NCBI GenBank assembly: GCA_937997345.1
Contig: CALKTD010000020.1
Location: forward strand, 1-64,000
Direction: 5' to 3'
DNA: 64,000 nt
Source of the DNA: an uncultured Atopobium sp.
Lineage (GTDB): Bacteria > Actinomycetota > Coriobacteriia > Coriobacteriales > Atopobiaceae
Shown here piece after piece: positions 1 to 9,181 of this stretch. The notes beneath the pieces are model-generated. The model saw only the letters and a program-made list of their open reading frames with translations, ran no database searches and was not told the origin of the DNA. Numbering within the stretch: the stretch's first letter is position 1; each line of letters begins with the position of its first letter. The position numbers and the translations under genes were made by a program.

Positions 1-89
1 TTGCACGACCAGCTGTTTGGGTAATTATTGTGGGTCTTATTATTTTCCCTATAGTTTTTGTTGTACTTGTTTCTTATTTGGCGGGATAA
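1..89 (+). CDS. C-terminal end of a membrane protein (partial)
   Basis: Reading from base 3, an open frame of 28 codons runs in from the left edge and stops at TAA 87-89. It is strongly hydrophobic, with a Val/Ile/Leu/Phe-rich stretch of about 20 residues ending in SYLAG. It looks like the last transmembrane helix of a plus-strand membrane protein whose body lies outside the window. Nothing visible identifies the family. The convergent gene on the other strand ends 15 bases further on. Confidence 0.5.
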   Translation, partial: ARPAVWVIIVGLIIFPIVFVVLVSYLAG

Positions 90-104
90 GGATATAAGGG
101 TTAT

Positions 105-722
105 TTATAAGGGTTCTGTTAGTGTGGATGAGACTTCATTTTCAACAACGACAGCTTGTGAGTTATTTAATGGAACTAAATTGATCTTCTCGCCATAAAC
201 TTTGATTGTTTGAGCAGTTGTTTCAACAAAAGGAAACTCGCCATTATGAGGGAGGACATAATAGTCTACAAGTCCCATACCTGAGTAGTTTGTGAGCTCT
301 GTAGCAACCGTCTTGTCGTCCATGATTTGATTGTACGAGATATCTGGGCAAGCAATTATCGCTCCTGCAGATTCACCAATATAGAGCATGCCATCTTGGA
401 CCTTTTGGTTGACAAGGTCGAGAAGACCGTTTCTTTTTAGTTCTTGTAAAAGATAGAAGGTATTTCCACCGGATATGCATAGGCATCTGGAGTTTTTGAT
501 GGCTTGCACACTCTTGTTATGTGGAGTTGTTGCAACATCAAGGATGGTTACGTCATAGCCATTTTCTTTTAGTACTGCTATTCCCTCGTTAACATAGTCT
601 CGGTATTCTTCTACATTAGCGGCTGTAGGAATAAATAAGATTTCCTGTACATCATTTTGGGTGAGGAAGTTCTGAACAAGTTCTTTTGCACCTGCTAAGT
701 AGGACGTAAGAAAGAGTTTCAT
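105..722 (-). CDS. pepE: Peptidase E-like serine dipeptidase (family S51)
   Basis: Cytoplasmic peptidase of 205 residues with the class-I glutamine amidotransferase-like fold. S51 enzymes cleave N-terminal Asp-Xaa dipeptides. The nucleophile elbow GESAGA is at residues 116-121 (Ser118), the SGGNTF oxyanion motif at 84-89, and a His in LPHNGEF near residue 159 fits the catalytic His. The length is near the family norm of about 230. The ATG at 722 is preceded by AAAGGAG. It is a single gene, convergent with the partial gene at the left edge and divergent from the cysteine hydrolase. Exact substrate specificity is inferred from the family only. Confidence 0.85.
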   Translation of the reverse strand: MKLFLTSYLAGAKELVQNFLTQNDVQEILFIPTAANVEEYRDYVNEGIAVLKENGYDVTILDVATTPHNKSVQAIKNSRCLCISGGNTFYLLQELKRNGLLDLVNQKVQDGMLYIGESAGAIIACPDISYNQIMDDKTVATELTNYSGMGLVDYYVLPHNGEFPFVETTAQTIKVYGEKINLVPLNNSQAVVVENEVSSTLTEPL

Positions 723-830
723 TGCACTCCTTTGTCATATATTACGTGAGTAAGATTCTTCGATAAAAAGTAGCCAATTAGATAGTATCATCAAAATTGG
801 CTATGACAGTTGGTTTGGAAAGGCGGCGTT

Positions 831-1283
831 ATGAAAGCTCTCCTTGTTGTTGATGTACAAACTGATGTTATGAGATTTCGCGATACCAAAGGACTTATTG
901 AGGCATGTAATGACAGGATTAGTCATTATGCACCAGAAAAGGTTATGTATGTTGTGCATAAGATGCCATGGGAGCGTGCTTCAAAAAAGAAAAAGTTTGG
1001 TTCTGGACTCTTAGTTGTTTCGGATCGTGTATTTGATAAACGAGTAGGTAATGCTTTTTCAAATTCTCAACTATTACAGACTCTTAAAGATGAGCAGGTT
1101 GATGAAGTTGAGATTATTGGCATTGATGGTAATCATTGTGTTAAGGAAACTGCGTTTGGTGCTTTAGAGAATGGTTTTAAAGCAACAGTTAATGAGCATG
1201 CGGTTGCGTCTATGAATAAACAAGAGTTTGAAAGCACAAAACAACAATTGTGTGATGCAGGAGTAGCTGTTATCTCTGAGTAA
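831..1283 (+). CDS. Isochorismatase-like cysteine hydrolase
   Basis: A 150-residue protein of the isochorismatase/nicotinamidase-like superfamily. The likely catalytic triad is Asp8 (VVDVQ), Lys70 (VFDKR) and Cys103 (in GIDGNHCV). It lacks the metal-binding His motif of true nicotinamidases, so the substrate cannot be named. The frame stays open upstream to a TTG at 810, but the ATG at 831 has a GGAAAGGCGG ribosome-binding site and starts directly with the beta strand KALLVVDVQ. The flavodoxin gene follows 53 bases later, so the two may be cotranscribed. Confidence 0.75.
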   Translation: MKALLVVDVQTDVMRFRDTKGLIEACNDRISHYAPEKVMYVVHKMPWERASKKKKFGSGLLVVSDRVFDKRVGNAFSNSQLLQTLKDEQVDEVEIIGIDGNHCVKETAFGALENGFKATVNEHAVASMNKQEFESTKQQLCDAGVAVISE

Positions 1284-1336
1284 ATTTTGTAATTTAACTG
1301 TTGACATGGGCGTTTATCAAAGATTAAGGAAAAAAT

Positions 1337-1783
1337 TTGAAAGCGGCAATAGTGTATTATTCCAAGCATCATGGCAATACAAAGAAGCTACTTGATGCAA
1401 TAGCACAAGAATATGATGTAGAGCTTATTGATGTGTTAAACACTAAGGCGTTTGATTTATCTGAGTATCAGGTAATAGGTTTTGCATCAGGTATTTATTA
1501 CGGAAATATGCATAAATTGGTTCTTCAGTGTGCTAAGAAAAATCTTCCTTTAAACAAGAAAGTATTTTTTATCTATACCTGCGGAAACATAAATAAAAAA
1601 TATATGAATGCTATTAAGAGCATTGTACAAGAAAAGCATGCAGAAATTTTAGGAGAGTATGAATGCTTTGGCTTTGATACTTTTGGTCCTTTTAAGTTAT
1701 TAGGTGGAATAAAAAAAGGCCATCCAACGGTAGAGGAAATAAACAGAGTGGTAGAGTTCTATACGAGAATTGTAAATGAGTAG
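1337..1783 (+). CDS. Flavodoxin-domain protein
   Basis: A 148-residue flavodoxin. The N-terminus has the phosphate-binding loop SKHHGNT (about residues 9-15), followed by the alternating beta/alpha pattern, with IYTCGN marking the loop near the flavin ring. It probably carries FMN as a one-electron carrier; closely related small flavodoxins also include protoporphyrinogen oxidase-like proteins. The start used is TTG at 1337 with AAGGAAAAA upstream; no better ATG precedes the conserved strand. It lies downstream of the cysteine hydrolase. Confidence 0.8.
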   Translation: MKAAIVYYSKHHGNTKKLLDAIAQEYDVELIDVLNTKAFDLSEYQVIGFASGIYYGNMHKLVLQCAKKNLPLNKKVFFIYTCGNINKKYMNAIKSIVQEKHAEILGEYECFGFDTFGPFKLLGGIKKGHPTVEEINRVVEFYTRIVNE

Positions 1784-1790
1784 GGATGTG

Positions 1791-1820
1791 TATACGCAGG
1801 AATACACACGTATAGTTTTT
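1791..1820 (+). terminator. Weak candidate terminator after flavodoxin gene
   Basis: TATACG (1791-1796) and CGTATA (1809-1814) can pair, followed by GTTTTT. The stem is only 6 bp, so this is a weak call. Its position just after the flavodoxin stop codon supports it. Confidence 0.35.
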
Positions 1821-1934
1821 CGTTTAACTACCGTTTGCCGCAAATTTATATAAGGTAAAACTCTGGGCAGATATTCTCATATAAGATGTGTACAAGCTGA
1901 ATAGATTCCGAATAAACGTAGGTTCGGAGGAGTC

Positions 1935-3332
1935 ATGTTTTATCTTGATCGCAAGCTCCAACAACAAGAGTCTGACACATCATCTGCTTCTGATAGCACA
2001 ACGGATGTTATTTCTCGTATAGGAGTAATAACCCCTACTGAAGATGAAGAAGATGCAGAGGCACGTGAGGCATATGAAAGTCTTATGCGCCATCGCAAGA
2101 TTCGTCGTAGAAAAAAATTTATAAAGGTGGGCATTGTACTAGGTATTATTGTGTTACTTGCAATACTAGTAATACTGCGTTTGATGCAAAATAATAATCA
2201 AGCTGAGGCTCCCGTTACAAGCACCACATTTATTACGCGTGGAGAATTCATTGACTCCGTATCTGCTTCAGGTTCCATTAAGCCTATTTCTTCGACGGTG
2301 GTGACTCCTGAGGTCAATGGAATCATACAGGATGTGCAGGTTACAGAAGGTTCAACGGTTAAAAAGGGCGATAAACTTTTTACCGTTAAAAATGATGAGC
2401 TTGATAAGGCGGTGCGCAAAGCTGCACAGCAAGTAAAAGCAGCCGAAAATGAGGTCAGCAAGGCTCGTTCTGCTCTAGTCTCTGCACGCAACGGTGTCTC
2501 CGAGGTAGGCGAGAACGGTCAGGAGGCAAATGCTGCGTCCGGTGCGGCGGCTGTTGAAGCGGCTGAAGCAAATCTTGAGAGTGCTCAGATTGCGCTTGAG
2601 GAGGCTCGTTCTGCCTATAACGACGCAGTTGACCAGGCAGATAAACGTGTAGTCACCGCGCCCTGTGATGGCACGGTTGTTGTGATGAACGCGGTAAACG
2701 GTGCTTCTGTTGGTTCGTCTGCGCCAGGCTCTGGTAACAACGGTCCTCTGATTACTATTGCAGATCTTTCCCAGATGAAGGTAAACGTTCAGATTAACGA
2801 GGTAGATATTTCTCGTATTGCTGTTGACCAGAAGGCGCAGGTTACTTTCACTGCCTTGAGGGACCTGTATTGCGATGCGGTTGTTACTCATGTTTCTGCT
2901 GTTTCATCTAGCGGAGCCGACGCTAGTACAAACTATGATAGTCCTGGTCGCTCTATTGTTTCCTATACCGTTGATCTTCTCATTAGTAGTCCTGATGCGT
3001 CCATCAAGCCAGGCATGACTGCCAACGTGGACATCATGATTCAGCACATGGACAACGTTTTGACTGTTCCTCTTGTCGCCGTCATGGACGACGGTGATGG
3101 CAGTTACGTTAACGTTGTTGCTTCTCGTGACGAGAAAGGCCATCTACAGGTTAAGCGCGTACCAGTAACCGTTAAAGCACAAAGCTCCACGACGGCCGTT
3201 ATTGAGGGCGTCGGCATCGAGGACGGTACTGAGGTAATGATTGGCGGCGGCAGCGGTTCGTCTCACGATGCGGATATGGACGCTCCAGAAGGTGCAACAG
3301 CTGGCTCGACAGGCTCTAAAGACTCTAAGTAG
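1935..3332 (+). CDS. MacA-like periplasmic-adaptor (HlyD/MFP family) of ABC exporter
   Basis: A 465-residue membrane fusion protein. An acidic Ser-rich cytoplasmic N-terminus of about 60 residues is followed by one transmembrane helix (about 64-83), a biotinyl-lipoyl-like barrel, an Ala/Glu-rich coiled-coil hairpin (about 155-235) and a beta-barrel with the typical PGMTANVDI segment near residue 355. The Gly/Ser-rich C-terminal tail is low complexity. The ATG at 1935 has GGAGGAG upstream. The ATPase gene starts 9 bases after the stop and the permease overlaps it, giving a MacAB-type tripartite operon. Such systems in Gram-positives export peptides, antibiotics or lipids; the cargo is unknown. 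The adaptor carries a long cytosolic extension before the helix. Confidence 0.85.
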   Translation: MFYLDRKLQQQESDTSSASDSTTDVISRIGVITPTEDEEDAEAREAYESLMRHRKIRRRKKFIKVGIVLGIIVLLAILVILRLMQNNNQAEAPVTSTTFITRGEFIDSVSASGSIKPISSTVVTPEVNGIIQDVQVTEGSTVKKGDKLFTVKNDELDKAVRKAAQQVKAAENEVSKARSALVSARNGVSEVGENGQEANAASGAAAVEAAEANLESAQIALEEARSAYNDAVDQADKRVVTAPCDGTVVVMNAVNGASVGSSAPGSGNNGPLITIADLSQMKVNVQINEVDISRIAVDQKAQVTFTALRDLYCDAVVTHVSAVSSSGADASTNYDSPGRSIVSYTVDLLISSPDASIKPGMTANVDIMIQHMDNVLTVPLVAVMDDGDGSYVNVVASRDEKGHLQVKRVPVTVKAQSSTTAVIEGVGIEDGTEVMIGGGSGSSHDADMDAPEGATAGSTGSKDSK

Positions 3333-3341
3333 GCAACACAT

Positions 3342-4118
3342 ATGTCCAAAGTAATTGAGGTACATAAGCTGCATCGCATTTATGAGACAGCTGCGGGTTT
3401 GACGCACGCTCTACGAGGTGTTTCGCTAACTGTGGAGAAGGGCGAGTTTCTCTGCATTATGGGCCCATCTGGCTCGGGCAAATCAACCCTGATGAACATC
3501 TTAGGCTGCCTAGATACACCTACTGCTGGCTCGTACAAGTTAGAAGGACTTGAGGTTGCGGATCTTTCTGATGATGATCTAGCAGAGATTCGTGCCACAC
3601 GTCTGGGCTTTGTCTTCCAGTCGTTTAACCTACTGCCGCGTACTACGGTGCTGCGAAACGTTACGCTGCCACTCATCTACTCAGACATTCCTGCAAAAGA
3701 GCGGGAGCTGCGTGCTTGGAAGGCACTACGTTCCGTTGGTCTGCCCGAGGAATACTACGAGCATAAGTCTAATGAGCTTTCCGGTGGTCAGGTGCAGCGT
3801 GTTGCAATTGCTCGTGCGCTTGTTAACGACCCGGCGGTTATTTTTGCCGATGAACCAACGGGCAATCTTGATTCTGCGACAAGTGAGATGGTTCTTAACA
3901 CGTTCAAATCTATGCAGGAACGCGGCAAGACAATCGTGCTAATTACCCACGACCCTGAGACTGCTCTGTGGGCTGATCGAGTGGTGCATATTCGTGATGG
4001 TCGCTTGCTTACTGACGAGCAGGAAAAAGAGTTTGTGAAGCATCACACTGCACAGACCTCAACGGGTGTGCAGACTGCAGTAGACGTACAGACCGCGACA
4101 GGAGGCGCCACGCTATGA
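3342..4118 (+). CDS. MacB-type ABC transporter ATP-binding protein
   Basis: A 258-residue ATPase of the MacB/LolD group. Walker A GPSGSGKST is at residues 41-49, the Q-loop FQSFNLLPR follows, then the signature LSGGQVQR, Walker B with FADEPTGNLD, and the H-loop ITHDP. The core of about 225 residues is of usual length. The C-terminal 30 residues contain a repeated VQTA unit and are not part of the fold. It pairs with the adjacent FtsX-type permease, whose start overlaps its stop by 4 bases (ATGA), indicating translational coupling. Confidence 0.92.
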   Translation: MSKVIEVHKLHRIYETAAGLTHALRGVSLTVEKGEFLCIMGPSGSGKSTLMNILGCLDTPTAGSYKLEGLEVADLSDDDLAEIRATRLGFVFQSFNLLPRTTVLRNVTLPLIYSDIPAKERELRAWKALRSVGLPEEYYEHKSNELSGGQVQRVAIARALVNDPAVIFADEPTGNLDSATSEMVLNTFKSMQERGKTIVLITHDPETALWADRVVHIRDGRLLTDEQEKEFVKHHTAQTSTGVQTAVDVQTATGGATL

Positions 4119-5323
4119 GACTGATGGATCTGTTGCGAGAAACTCTGTCTGCTCTCAACGCTAACCGCGGCCGCAGCCTCCTGACGGTGCTGGGTATTGT
4201 TATTGGCATCAGCGCGGTTATTACTATGACGGCATTAATTGATGGCATCAAGTATTCGCTGGTTAGCTCATTGGGTCTCAACCAGTCACGTATGGTCATG
4301 ATTTACGCGTGGCCAGATCGCGAGGTTACACAACAAGACCTCGAAATGTTGCAGCTCAGCGTACCTGGTTACGAGCTTGTCACCGGCATTGACTCTACAA
4401 TGGCTCGCATCAGCTCAGCCGAGAAGCAGTTTGACGCTCGAATCATCGGTTGCACACCTGACTACTTTACTGCCATGGGCCTCAAGGCATCTGTGGGCTC
4501 ACTTTTCACAAAGTCCGATGTAGATGACAAGTCAAGAAACGTTCTTCTTGACAAAAAGTCTGCCGAGAAACTCTTTGGTAGTGCAGATGCATCTATCGGA
4601 CAGGTTGTGCGTATTGATAATGACAGTTACACCATTGTTGGCGTGACAAATGGTGGTCCAAATGCTGGTGGTCAAGGAGAAACGCTGCTGGCTTATATGC
4701 CGTACTCCACGTATTCCGTGCGTCTTACAGGTACTAAAACTATCAGTCAAGTCTTTGGGTACGCTCGCGAAAATGTTGATATGAAGGCGCTTGCGGATAA
4801 AACAAAGTCCTGGTTACTGGATTGGTTTAACATTCCTTCTGCGCAAGCTGAAGATCGCGTGACGGTTATGACGCTCTCGTCCATCATTGAACAGATGAAC
4901 GCCACGTTGATGTCATTCCAGATTCTGGTTACCGCTACGGCAAGTATTTCGCTTTTGGTTGGTGGTATTGGCATTATGAATATGATGCTCACTAACGTGA
5001 CAGAGCGCATTAGAGAGATTGGTCTGCGTAAAGCTTTGGGAGCTCGCGCGTCCGACATTACCAAGCAGTTCTTGTGCGAGTCCATTTTGATTTGCATTAT
5101 GGGCGGCGTGATTGGCATTGCCTTGGGTTACGCTGGAGCGTGGGGATTGGCTGGCTCATTTAGTAGCATGATCACACTTGAGACGGGTATTACGCCCATC
5201 ATCACTCCGAACATTGTGATGATTACCTCGGGAATCTGCATTGGCATTGGACTCATCTTTGGCTACTGGCCTGCTCGTCGAGCCTCAAAGCTCAATCCTG
5301 TTGAGTCGCTTCGCTACCAGTAA
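4115..5323 (+). CDS. MacB-type FtsX-family ABC permease
   Basis: A 402-residue permease. The N-terminal MacB_PCD layout shows one helix (about 20-43, in the TVLGIVIGISAV region), a large extracytoplasmic domain (about 50-265), then the FtsX domain with three C-terminal helices. GLRKALGAR and the final PARRASKLNPVESLRYQ are family hallmarks. The gene starts inside the ATPase stop codon. With the adaptor and ATPase it makes a mechanotransmission-type exporter that moves substrates from the outer membrane leaflet or cell surface rather than across the inner membrane. A strong terminator follows. Confidence 0.9.
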   Translation: MRLMDLLRETLSALNANRGRSLLTVLGIVIGISAVITMTALIDGIKYSLVSSLGLNQSRMVMIYAWPDREVTQQDLEMLQLSVPGYELVTGIDSTMARISSAEKQFDARIIGCTPDYFTAMGLKASVGSLFTKSDVDDKSRNVLLDKKSAEKLFGSADASIGQVVRIDNDSYTIVGVTNGGPNAGGQGETLLAYMPYSTYSVRLTGTKTISQVFGYARENVDMKALADKTKSWLLDWFNIPSAQAEDRVTVMTLSSIIEQMNATLMSFQILVTATASISLLVGGIGIMNMMLTNVTERIREIGLRKALGARASDITKQFLCESILICIMGGVIGIALGYAGAWGLAGSFSSMITLETGITPIITPNIVMITSGICIGIGLIFGYWPARRASKLNPVESLRYQ

Positions 5324-5375
5324 AAGGGATGCTGTCTGTTGACGGCTAGCTATCAGTAAACGATGTGCTGCTAGT

Positions 5376-5402
5376 AGGGTTTCTCGCCACGCGAGAAACC
5401 CT
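5376..5402. terminator. Bidirectional terminator built from an inverted pair of the GCGAGAA motif
   Basis: Perfect 12-bp stem AGGGTTTCTCGC (5376-5387) / GCGAGAAACCCT (5391-5402) with the 3-base loop CAC, followed by TTT. It sits between the convergent permease gene and SIMPL gene, so it can serve both. Both arms contain the heptamer that is over-represented across the window. Confidence 0.8.
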
Positions 5403-5426
5403 TTGGAGTGCGATGGATTGTGCAGG

Positions 5427-6116
5427 CTATAGCAGATTATCTGGAGGCAGAAGCTCGATTTCCCATGAGGTTTCTAGATAACAATTGACGTCTATGTCTG
5501 ATGGATCAAACTCAGGAGTTTGGTTTCTATGGAGAGATTTATCAAATGCACTACAAGCGCAGGCCGAATATGTTAAATCTCCTCTTTCGAAGTTATAGTC
5601 TACATGCTTAAGTCCAACTATCTTTGCTCCTGCAGTCTTAGCGAGAAGATTTGCTTTTTGACGACAGGCAACCATAGCTTCTACAGATAAGTTGTCTTTA
5701 ACGACATTATCATGTTCTATCGAAAATTCAACTGAGAAAGTCACTTCATTGCCACACGAACTGAGTGCTTTCCAGATTTTGTCAACAAAATCTTTTTTGA
5801 GTTTTTCTTTGATGGATAAGTTGGCGCGGAAAATATATCCCGTAGTTTTTTTCTCGGCGACATAATAGTCGCCCTTGTCATCTTTTTTATACTGATTTAC
5901 CTCGTGACCAGAAACTGAGTATTTATTGTTTTTCAAAATTGAAGCAGGTAACCCGTTTTTCTCTAGCGCATCTTTAATTGTTTGAAGTAGCACATTATAT
6001 CTAGCAGTACATTCTTCACGAGTCTTAAAAGCCCCTTGAAGAGTAATCTCAACATTTATAGTGTCAGGCGGAACTTGCGTGCTTATACTTGTAGATACGT
6101 CAATTGTTCGCTCCAT
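5427..6116 (-). CDS. SIMPL (DUF541) domain protein, cytoplasmic form
   Basis: A 229-residue SIMPL/DUF541 protein. The family pattern is visible: an N-terminal strand with PPDTINVEITLQG, a helix with two Lys/Asn stretches, and a C-terminal half with ARQKANLLAKTAG (here ACRQKANLLAKTAG) and a final beta strand. Many SIMPL proteins have signal peptides (for example BP26 and YggE), but this one has none. The function of the family is not firmly established; links to oxidative stress and signalling exist. The ATG at 6116 has AAAGGAA upstream. Its promoter carries the TGTCCA-N6-TGGACA operator shared with the WYL and HIRAN genes. Confidence 0.8.
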   Translation of the reverse strand: MERTIDVSTSISTQVPPDTINVEITLQGAFKTREECTARYNVLLQTIKDALEKNGLPASILKNNKYSVSGHEVNQYKKDDKGDYYVAEKKTTGYIFRANLSIKEKLKKDFVDKIWKALSSCGNEVTFSVEFSIEHDNVVKDNLSVEAMVACRQKANLLAKTAGAKIVGLKHVDYNFERGDLTYSACACSAFDKSLHRNQTPEFDPSDIDVNCYLETSWEIELLPPDNLL

Positions 6117-6191
6117 GGTGCATTCCTTTCAGAGAAGTTAGAGAAAAAAATCAGCTGTTTAAACAGGTAATTTATTTCTCATTGTTGAGTA

Positions 6192-6235
6192 ATCATAGGC
6201 TTAAAAAGGATTATGAGTGTCCAGTGTAATGGACA
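6192..6235 (-). promoter_or_regulatory. Promoter with TGTCCA-N6-TGGACA operator upstream of SIMPL gene
   Basis: A perfect inverted repeat AGTGTCCA-N6-TGGACACT is centred near 6226 (core 6218-6235). Reading the minus strand, TGGACA is followed by exactly 20 bases and then TATGAT (6192-6197), a good -10 box. No clear -35 box is present. The operator centre falls near -41.5, the classic position of a class II activator. The same layout is found before the HIRAN gene. Confidence 0.65.
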
Positions 6236-6406
6236 CTTAGACAGGTATTTTTTCAATACCTTGATAAGCGATTGATTTGAAAATTCGAAGAAACAAAATC
6301 AATGAAGTCAAATCAAAAATCCCACGTAAAGGTGTAGTTTTAGGTGTAAACTTTATAGCGTAGTTAGCTATAGCTAACAAAACGTCAACTGAACGGAGTT
6401 TATCGA

Positions 6407-6907
6407 ATGCCTGCTCAGAACGAGAAGAAGAATCATCTTCCAGTACTTGGCGTCGGTCCCGCGTATGTGATTGCCATCACGGTGCTGACAGTTGCATTCA
6501 TTACCCTATCTAAGCTGGGATTTCTTCCGTACCTGCGCATTCGAGTAACGGTTGGCGTGATGCATGCCGTGGGCACGGCTTTTTTGATCGTGGGCATTTG
6601 GCTTTGGACTTCCGCTGCTATCAAAGAAAAACTTCGCGAGAAAATCATTACAAATCACCTGGTAACAACTGGTGTTTATGCGCTGGTTAGAAACCCTATC
6701 TATTCCGCGTTTGCGTTTGTTATGTCGGGTGCGGCACTGTTTTCCAGTAACCTTTATTTACTGCCTCTACCTTTTGTGTTTTGGGTGCTTTTAACTGTGA
6801 TGATGCAGGCTACAGAGGAGAAGTGGCTTCTCGAGCAGTTTGGCGATGAGTACAAAGAGTACTGCAAGCGTGTTAATCGCTGCATTCCGTGGTTTCCCAG
6901 ATACTAG
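6407..6907 (+). CDS. Isoprenylcysteine/phospholipid methyltransferase-family membrane protein
   Basis: A 166-residue integral membrane protein with about four hydrophobic segments. The C-terminal half has the ICMT/PEMT signature: a VRNPIYSAF segment (near residue 100) for SAM binding and EEKWLLEQFGDEYKEYCKRV followed by RCIPWF. Bacterial members methylate lipids or remain uncharacterised. The ATG at 6407 follows CGGAG. It is divergent from the SIMPL gene across a 290-base region. No partner gene suggests its substrate. A stem (about 6952-6972, AGC-TTAGTT with AACTAAGCT) downstream may be a weak terminator. Confidence 0.75.
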   Translation: MPAQNEKKNHLPVLGVGPAYVIAITVLTVAFITLSKLGFLPYLRIRVTVGVMHAVGTAFLIVGIWLWTSAAIKEKLREKIITNHLVTTGVYALVRNPIYSAFAFVMSGAALFSSNLYLLPLPFVFWVLLTVMMQATEEKWLLEQFGDEYKEYCKRVNRCIPWFPRY

Positions 6908-7091
6908 CCCTTACGTAGGTTTTGAGTAGTGCTGAGCTCCAGTCCTATTTGAGCCTTAGTTCGTAACTAAGCTGGGGTTTGTTCGGTTTTCTCGCTATAT
7001 AAATTCTTTTACGAAGTGGCTATGATATACATACGTCACGCTGGCTTGTCATGTGCTTGTACCTGCTGCTTCAGGAGAAACGAGAGATACC

Positions 7092-9026
7092 ATGCTGGAT
7101 ATTCGTCGCGTTTTGGCAAGTGCGCCCAAAAAGCATACGGAGGAGACGCTGAATTCTCTGACGACTGTTTGGGGAGAGGCGCTTGACCCATCGAACGTAT
7201 TGCCTGAGTATCCGCGTCCTCGCATGCAGCGCGACAATTACGTGATGCTGAACGGCGTGTGGGATTATACGATTGTGCCGGTAGATAGTGAGATTGGTGT
7301 AGAGACCCTCGCGCAACAGGCGATTCCTTCCCATTGGGACGGACAGATTGTGGTGCCGTTCTCGCCAGAAGCTCCGCTCTCTGGTGTTTGTCGTACGGTG
7401 CAGCCGAGCGAATTTTTGTGGTATAGGCGCAAAATTGAACTACATAAACTGGGCGATGACCAGCGACTTATTCTGCATTTTGAAGCGGTTGACTGGATGT
7501 GCGCGTGCTTTGTGAATGGCAAGCTTGCTGGCACGCATAGTGGTGGTTATTTGCCGTTTTTCTTTGATGTGACAGATTTACTTGGCTCGCCTGAAACGGG
7601 AGAGAGTAATGCATCTGCTGCGAGGACAGAAAGTGTGGCCACGGCAGACAGTGCGGACACGGCTGAGCTTGTGCTTTGTGTTTGGGATCCAAGCGATACC
7701 AGCTCTCAACTGCGTGGAAAGCAGCGACTCTCGCGTGGCGACATTTGGTACACCGCTCAGAGTGGCATTTGGCAAAGCGTGTGGTACGAGATTGTTTCTG
7801 CGGTTCACCTTGAGTCGCTAACGCTGAAGGGTGATATGTTTGGCGCGCTTGAGATTAGAGCGAACGTGCAGGCAAGCGGGCTGGCCGGTGTACAAACGGG
7901 CGCGTTTAAGCTAGAGTTGGCGCTCAAAGACGAGCTTGGACAAGACGTTCTTCTCGCCACACTTCCGATGGACGAGGCAGGGGAGATATCCGCTGAGCAG
8001 CATGTGGATGACCCTCTGCTTTGGTCGCCGGAGAGTCCGCACCTCTATGCTGTGGAGGCTACGCTGCAGCGAGATGGCGTGGTTGTCGATGCAGTTCACA
8101 GTTACTGTTCGTTTCGATCCGTCGAGGTGAAGGCGGACGAGGCTGGCATGACAAGGGTGCACTTGAACGGGGTGCCATATTTTGTGCGCGGCGTGCTGGA
8201 TCAGGGCTACTGGCCTGACGGATTGATGACTGCGCCGTCCGATGATGCGCTGGTATATGACATAGAGGCTATGAAATCGGCCGGTTTTAATACGCTGCGT
8301 AAACATATCAAGATTGAAAGCGAGCGTTGGTATTATCACTGCGACCGACTCGGCATGCTGGTTTGGCAGGATTGTGTTTCGGGAGGTAGCGCGTATAGTC
8401 CCTGGCACACGAGTCAGAAGCCGACGCTGTTCAGTTTTACTTGGAACCAATTTAATGATACAACTCCAGAACATCATCAGGCTTTATCCGCAGGTAATGA
8501 GGGTTATCGCAAGGAGTGGACAGAAACCTGTCAGGAAATGGTCAAACTCCTGGACGGGCATCCTTCGATTGGTATTTGGACGCTCTTCAACGAGGGTTGG
8601 GGGCAGTTTGATTCGCGAGCTGCTACTGAGGTTGTTCGTGCGTTGGATACAACGCGACCAATCGATGCAACAAGTGGCTGGTACGACCAAGGATGCGGTG
8701 ATTTCCTGAGTATCCATAATTACTTCAGGCCGTTACGTGCAGGTTGGCAGAGGAAGCAGCGGGGAAATCGAGCTGCAATAATCTCTGAGTTTGGTGGTCT
8801 TACTCAGATGATGCCAGGTCATACGTCGCTTGACCACTCGTATGGGTACGGTGATTTTTCCACGGTCGAGGATTGGCGAGCTGCTGTTAAAAAGTTGCTT
8901 GCAGAGGTGGAATCGCTGCAGGATGAGGGCCTTGCGGGATACGTTTACACGCAGGTATCTGATGTTGAGGAAGAGGTAAACGGCCTGCTTACTTACGATC
9001 GAAAGATCAACAAGTTCAACGGGTAG
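7092..9026 (+). CDS. Glycoside hydrolase family 2 protein (beta-galactosidase/glucuronidase-like)
   Basis: A 644-residue GH2 enzyme without signal peptide. It has the sugar-binding jelly roll (about 25-200, with LWYRRKIEL and SGGYLPFFFDVT), an immunoglobulin-like middle domain, and a TIM barrel beginning at LNGVPYFVRGV. The acid/base is Glu501 in FNEGW, and the likely nucleophile is Glu566 in ISEFGG. The frame opens at GTG 7053, but ATG 7092 with an upstream AGGAG is the better start. It stands alone, with no sugar transporter or regulator beside it. Exact sugar specificity cannot be read from the sequence. The gene looks richer in GC than its surroundings, so transfer is possible. Confidence 0.85.
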   Translation: MLDIRRVLASAPKKHTEETLNSLTTVWGEALDPSNVLPEYPRPRMQRDNYVMLNGVWDYTIVPVDSEIGVETLAQQAIPSHWDGQIVVPFSPEAPLSGVCRTVQPSEFLWYRRKIELHKLGDDQRLILHFEAVDWMCACFVNGKLAGTHSGGYLPFFFDVTDLLGSPETGESNASAARTESVATADSADTAELVLCVWDPSDTSSQLRGKQRLSRGDIWYTAQSGIWQSVWYEIVSAVHLESLTLKGDMFGALEIRANVQASGLAGVQTGAFKLELALKDELGQDVLLATLPMDEAGEISAEQHVDDPLLWSPESPHLYAVEATLQRDGVVVDAVHSYCSFRSVEVKADEAGMTRVHLNGVPYFVRGVLDQGYWPDGLMTAPSDDALVYDIEAMKSAGFNTLRKHIKIESERWYYHCDRLGMLVWQDCVSGGSAYSPWHTSQKPTLFSFTWNQFNDTTPEHHQALSAGNEGYRKEWTETCQEMVKLLDGHPSIGIWTLFNEGWGQFDSRAATEVVRALDTTRPIDATSGWYDQGCGDFLSIHNYFRPLRAGWQRKQRGNRAAIISEFGGLTQMMPGHTSLDHSYGYGDFSTVEDWRAAVKKLLAEVESLQDEGLAGYVYTQVSDVEEEVNGLLTYDRKINKFNG

Positions 9027-9181
9027 TGACTGTCGGATGACGCTGGAAGACGTTGGGCAACATCAGATGTACTGGGTACTACTCGGCGATACCTGACAGC
9101 TCAAGGACAACCCAATTGGTCGAAAGAAGTCCAGTTGGGTGACTGATGTTCGGTAGTATTGAGCGCTGATTTTGCCAAAGT

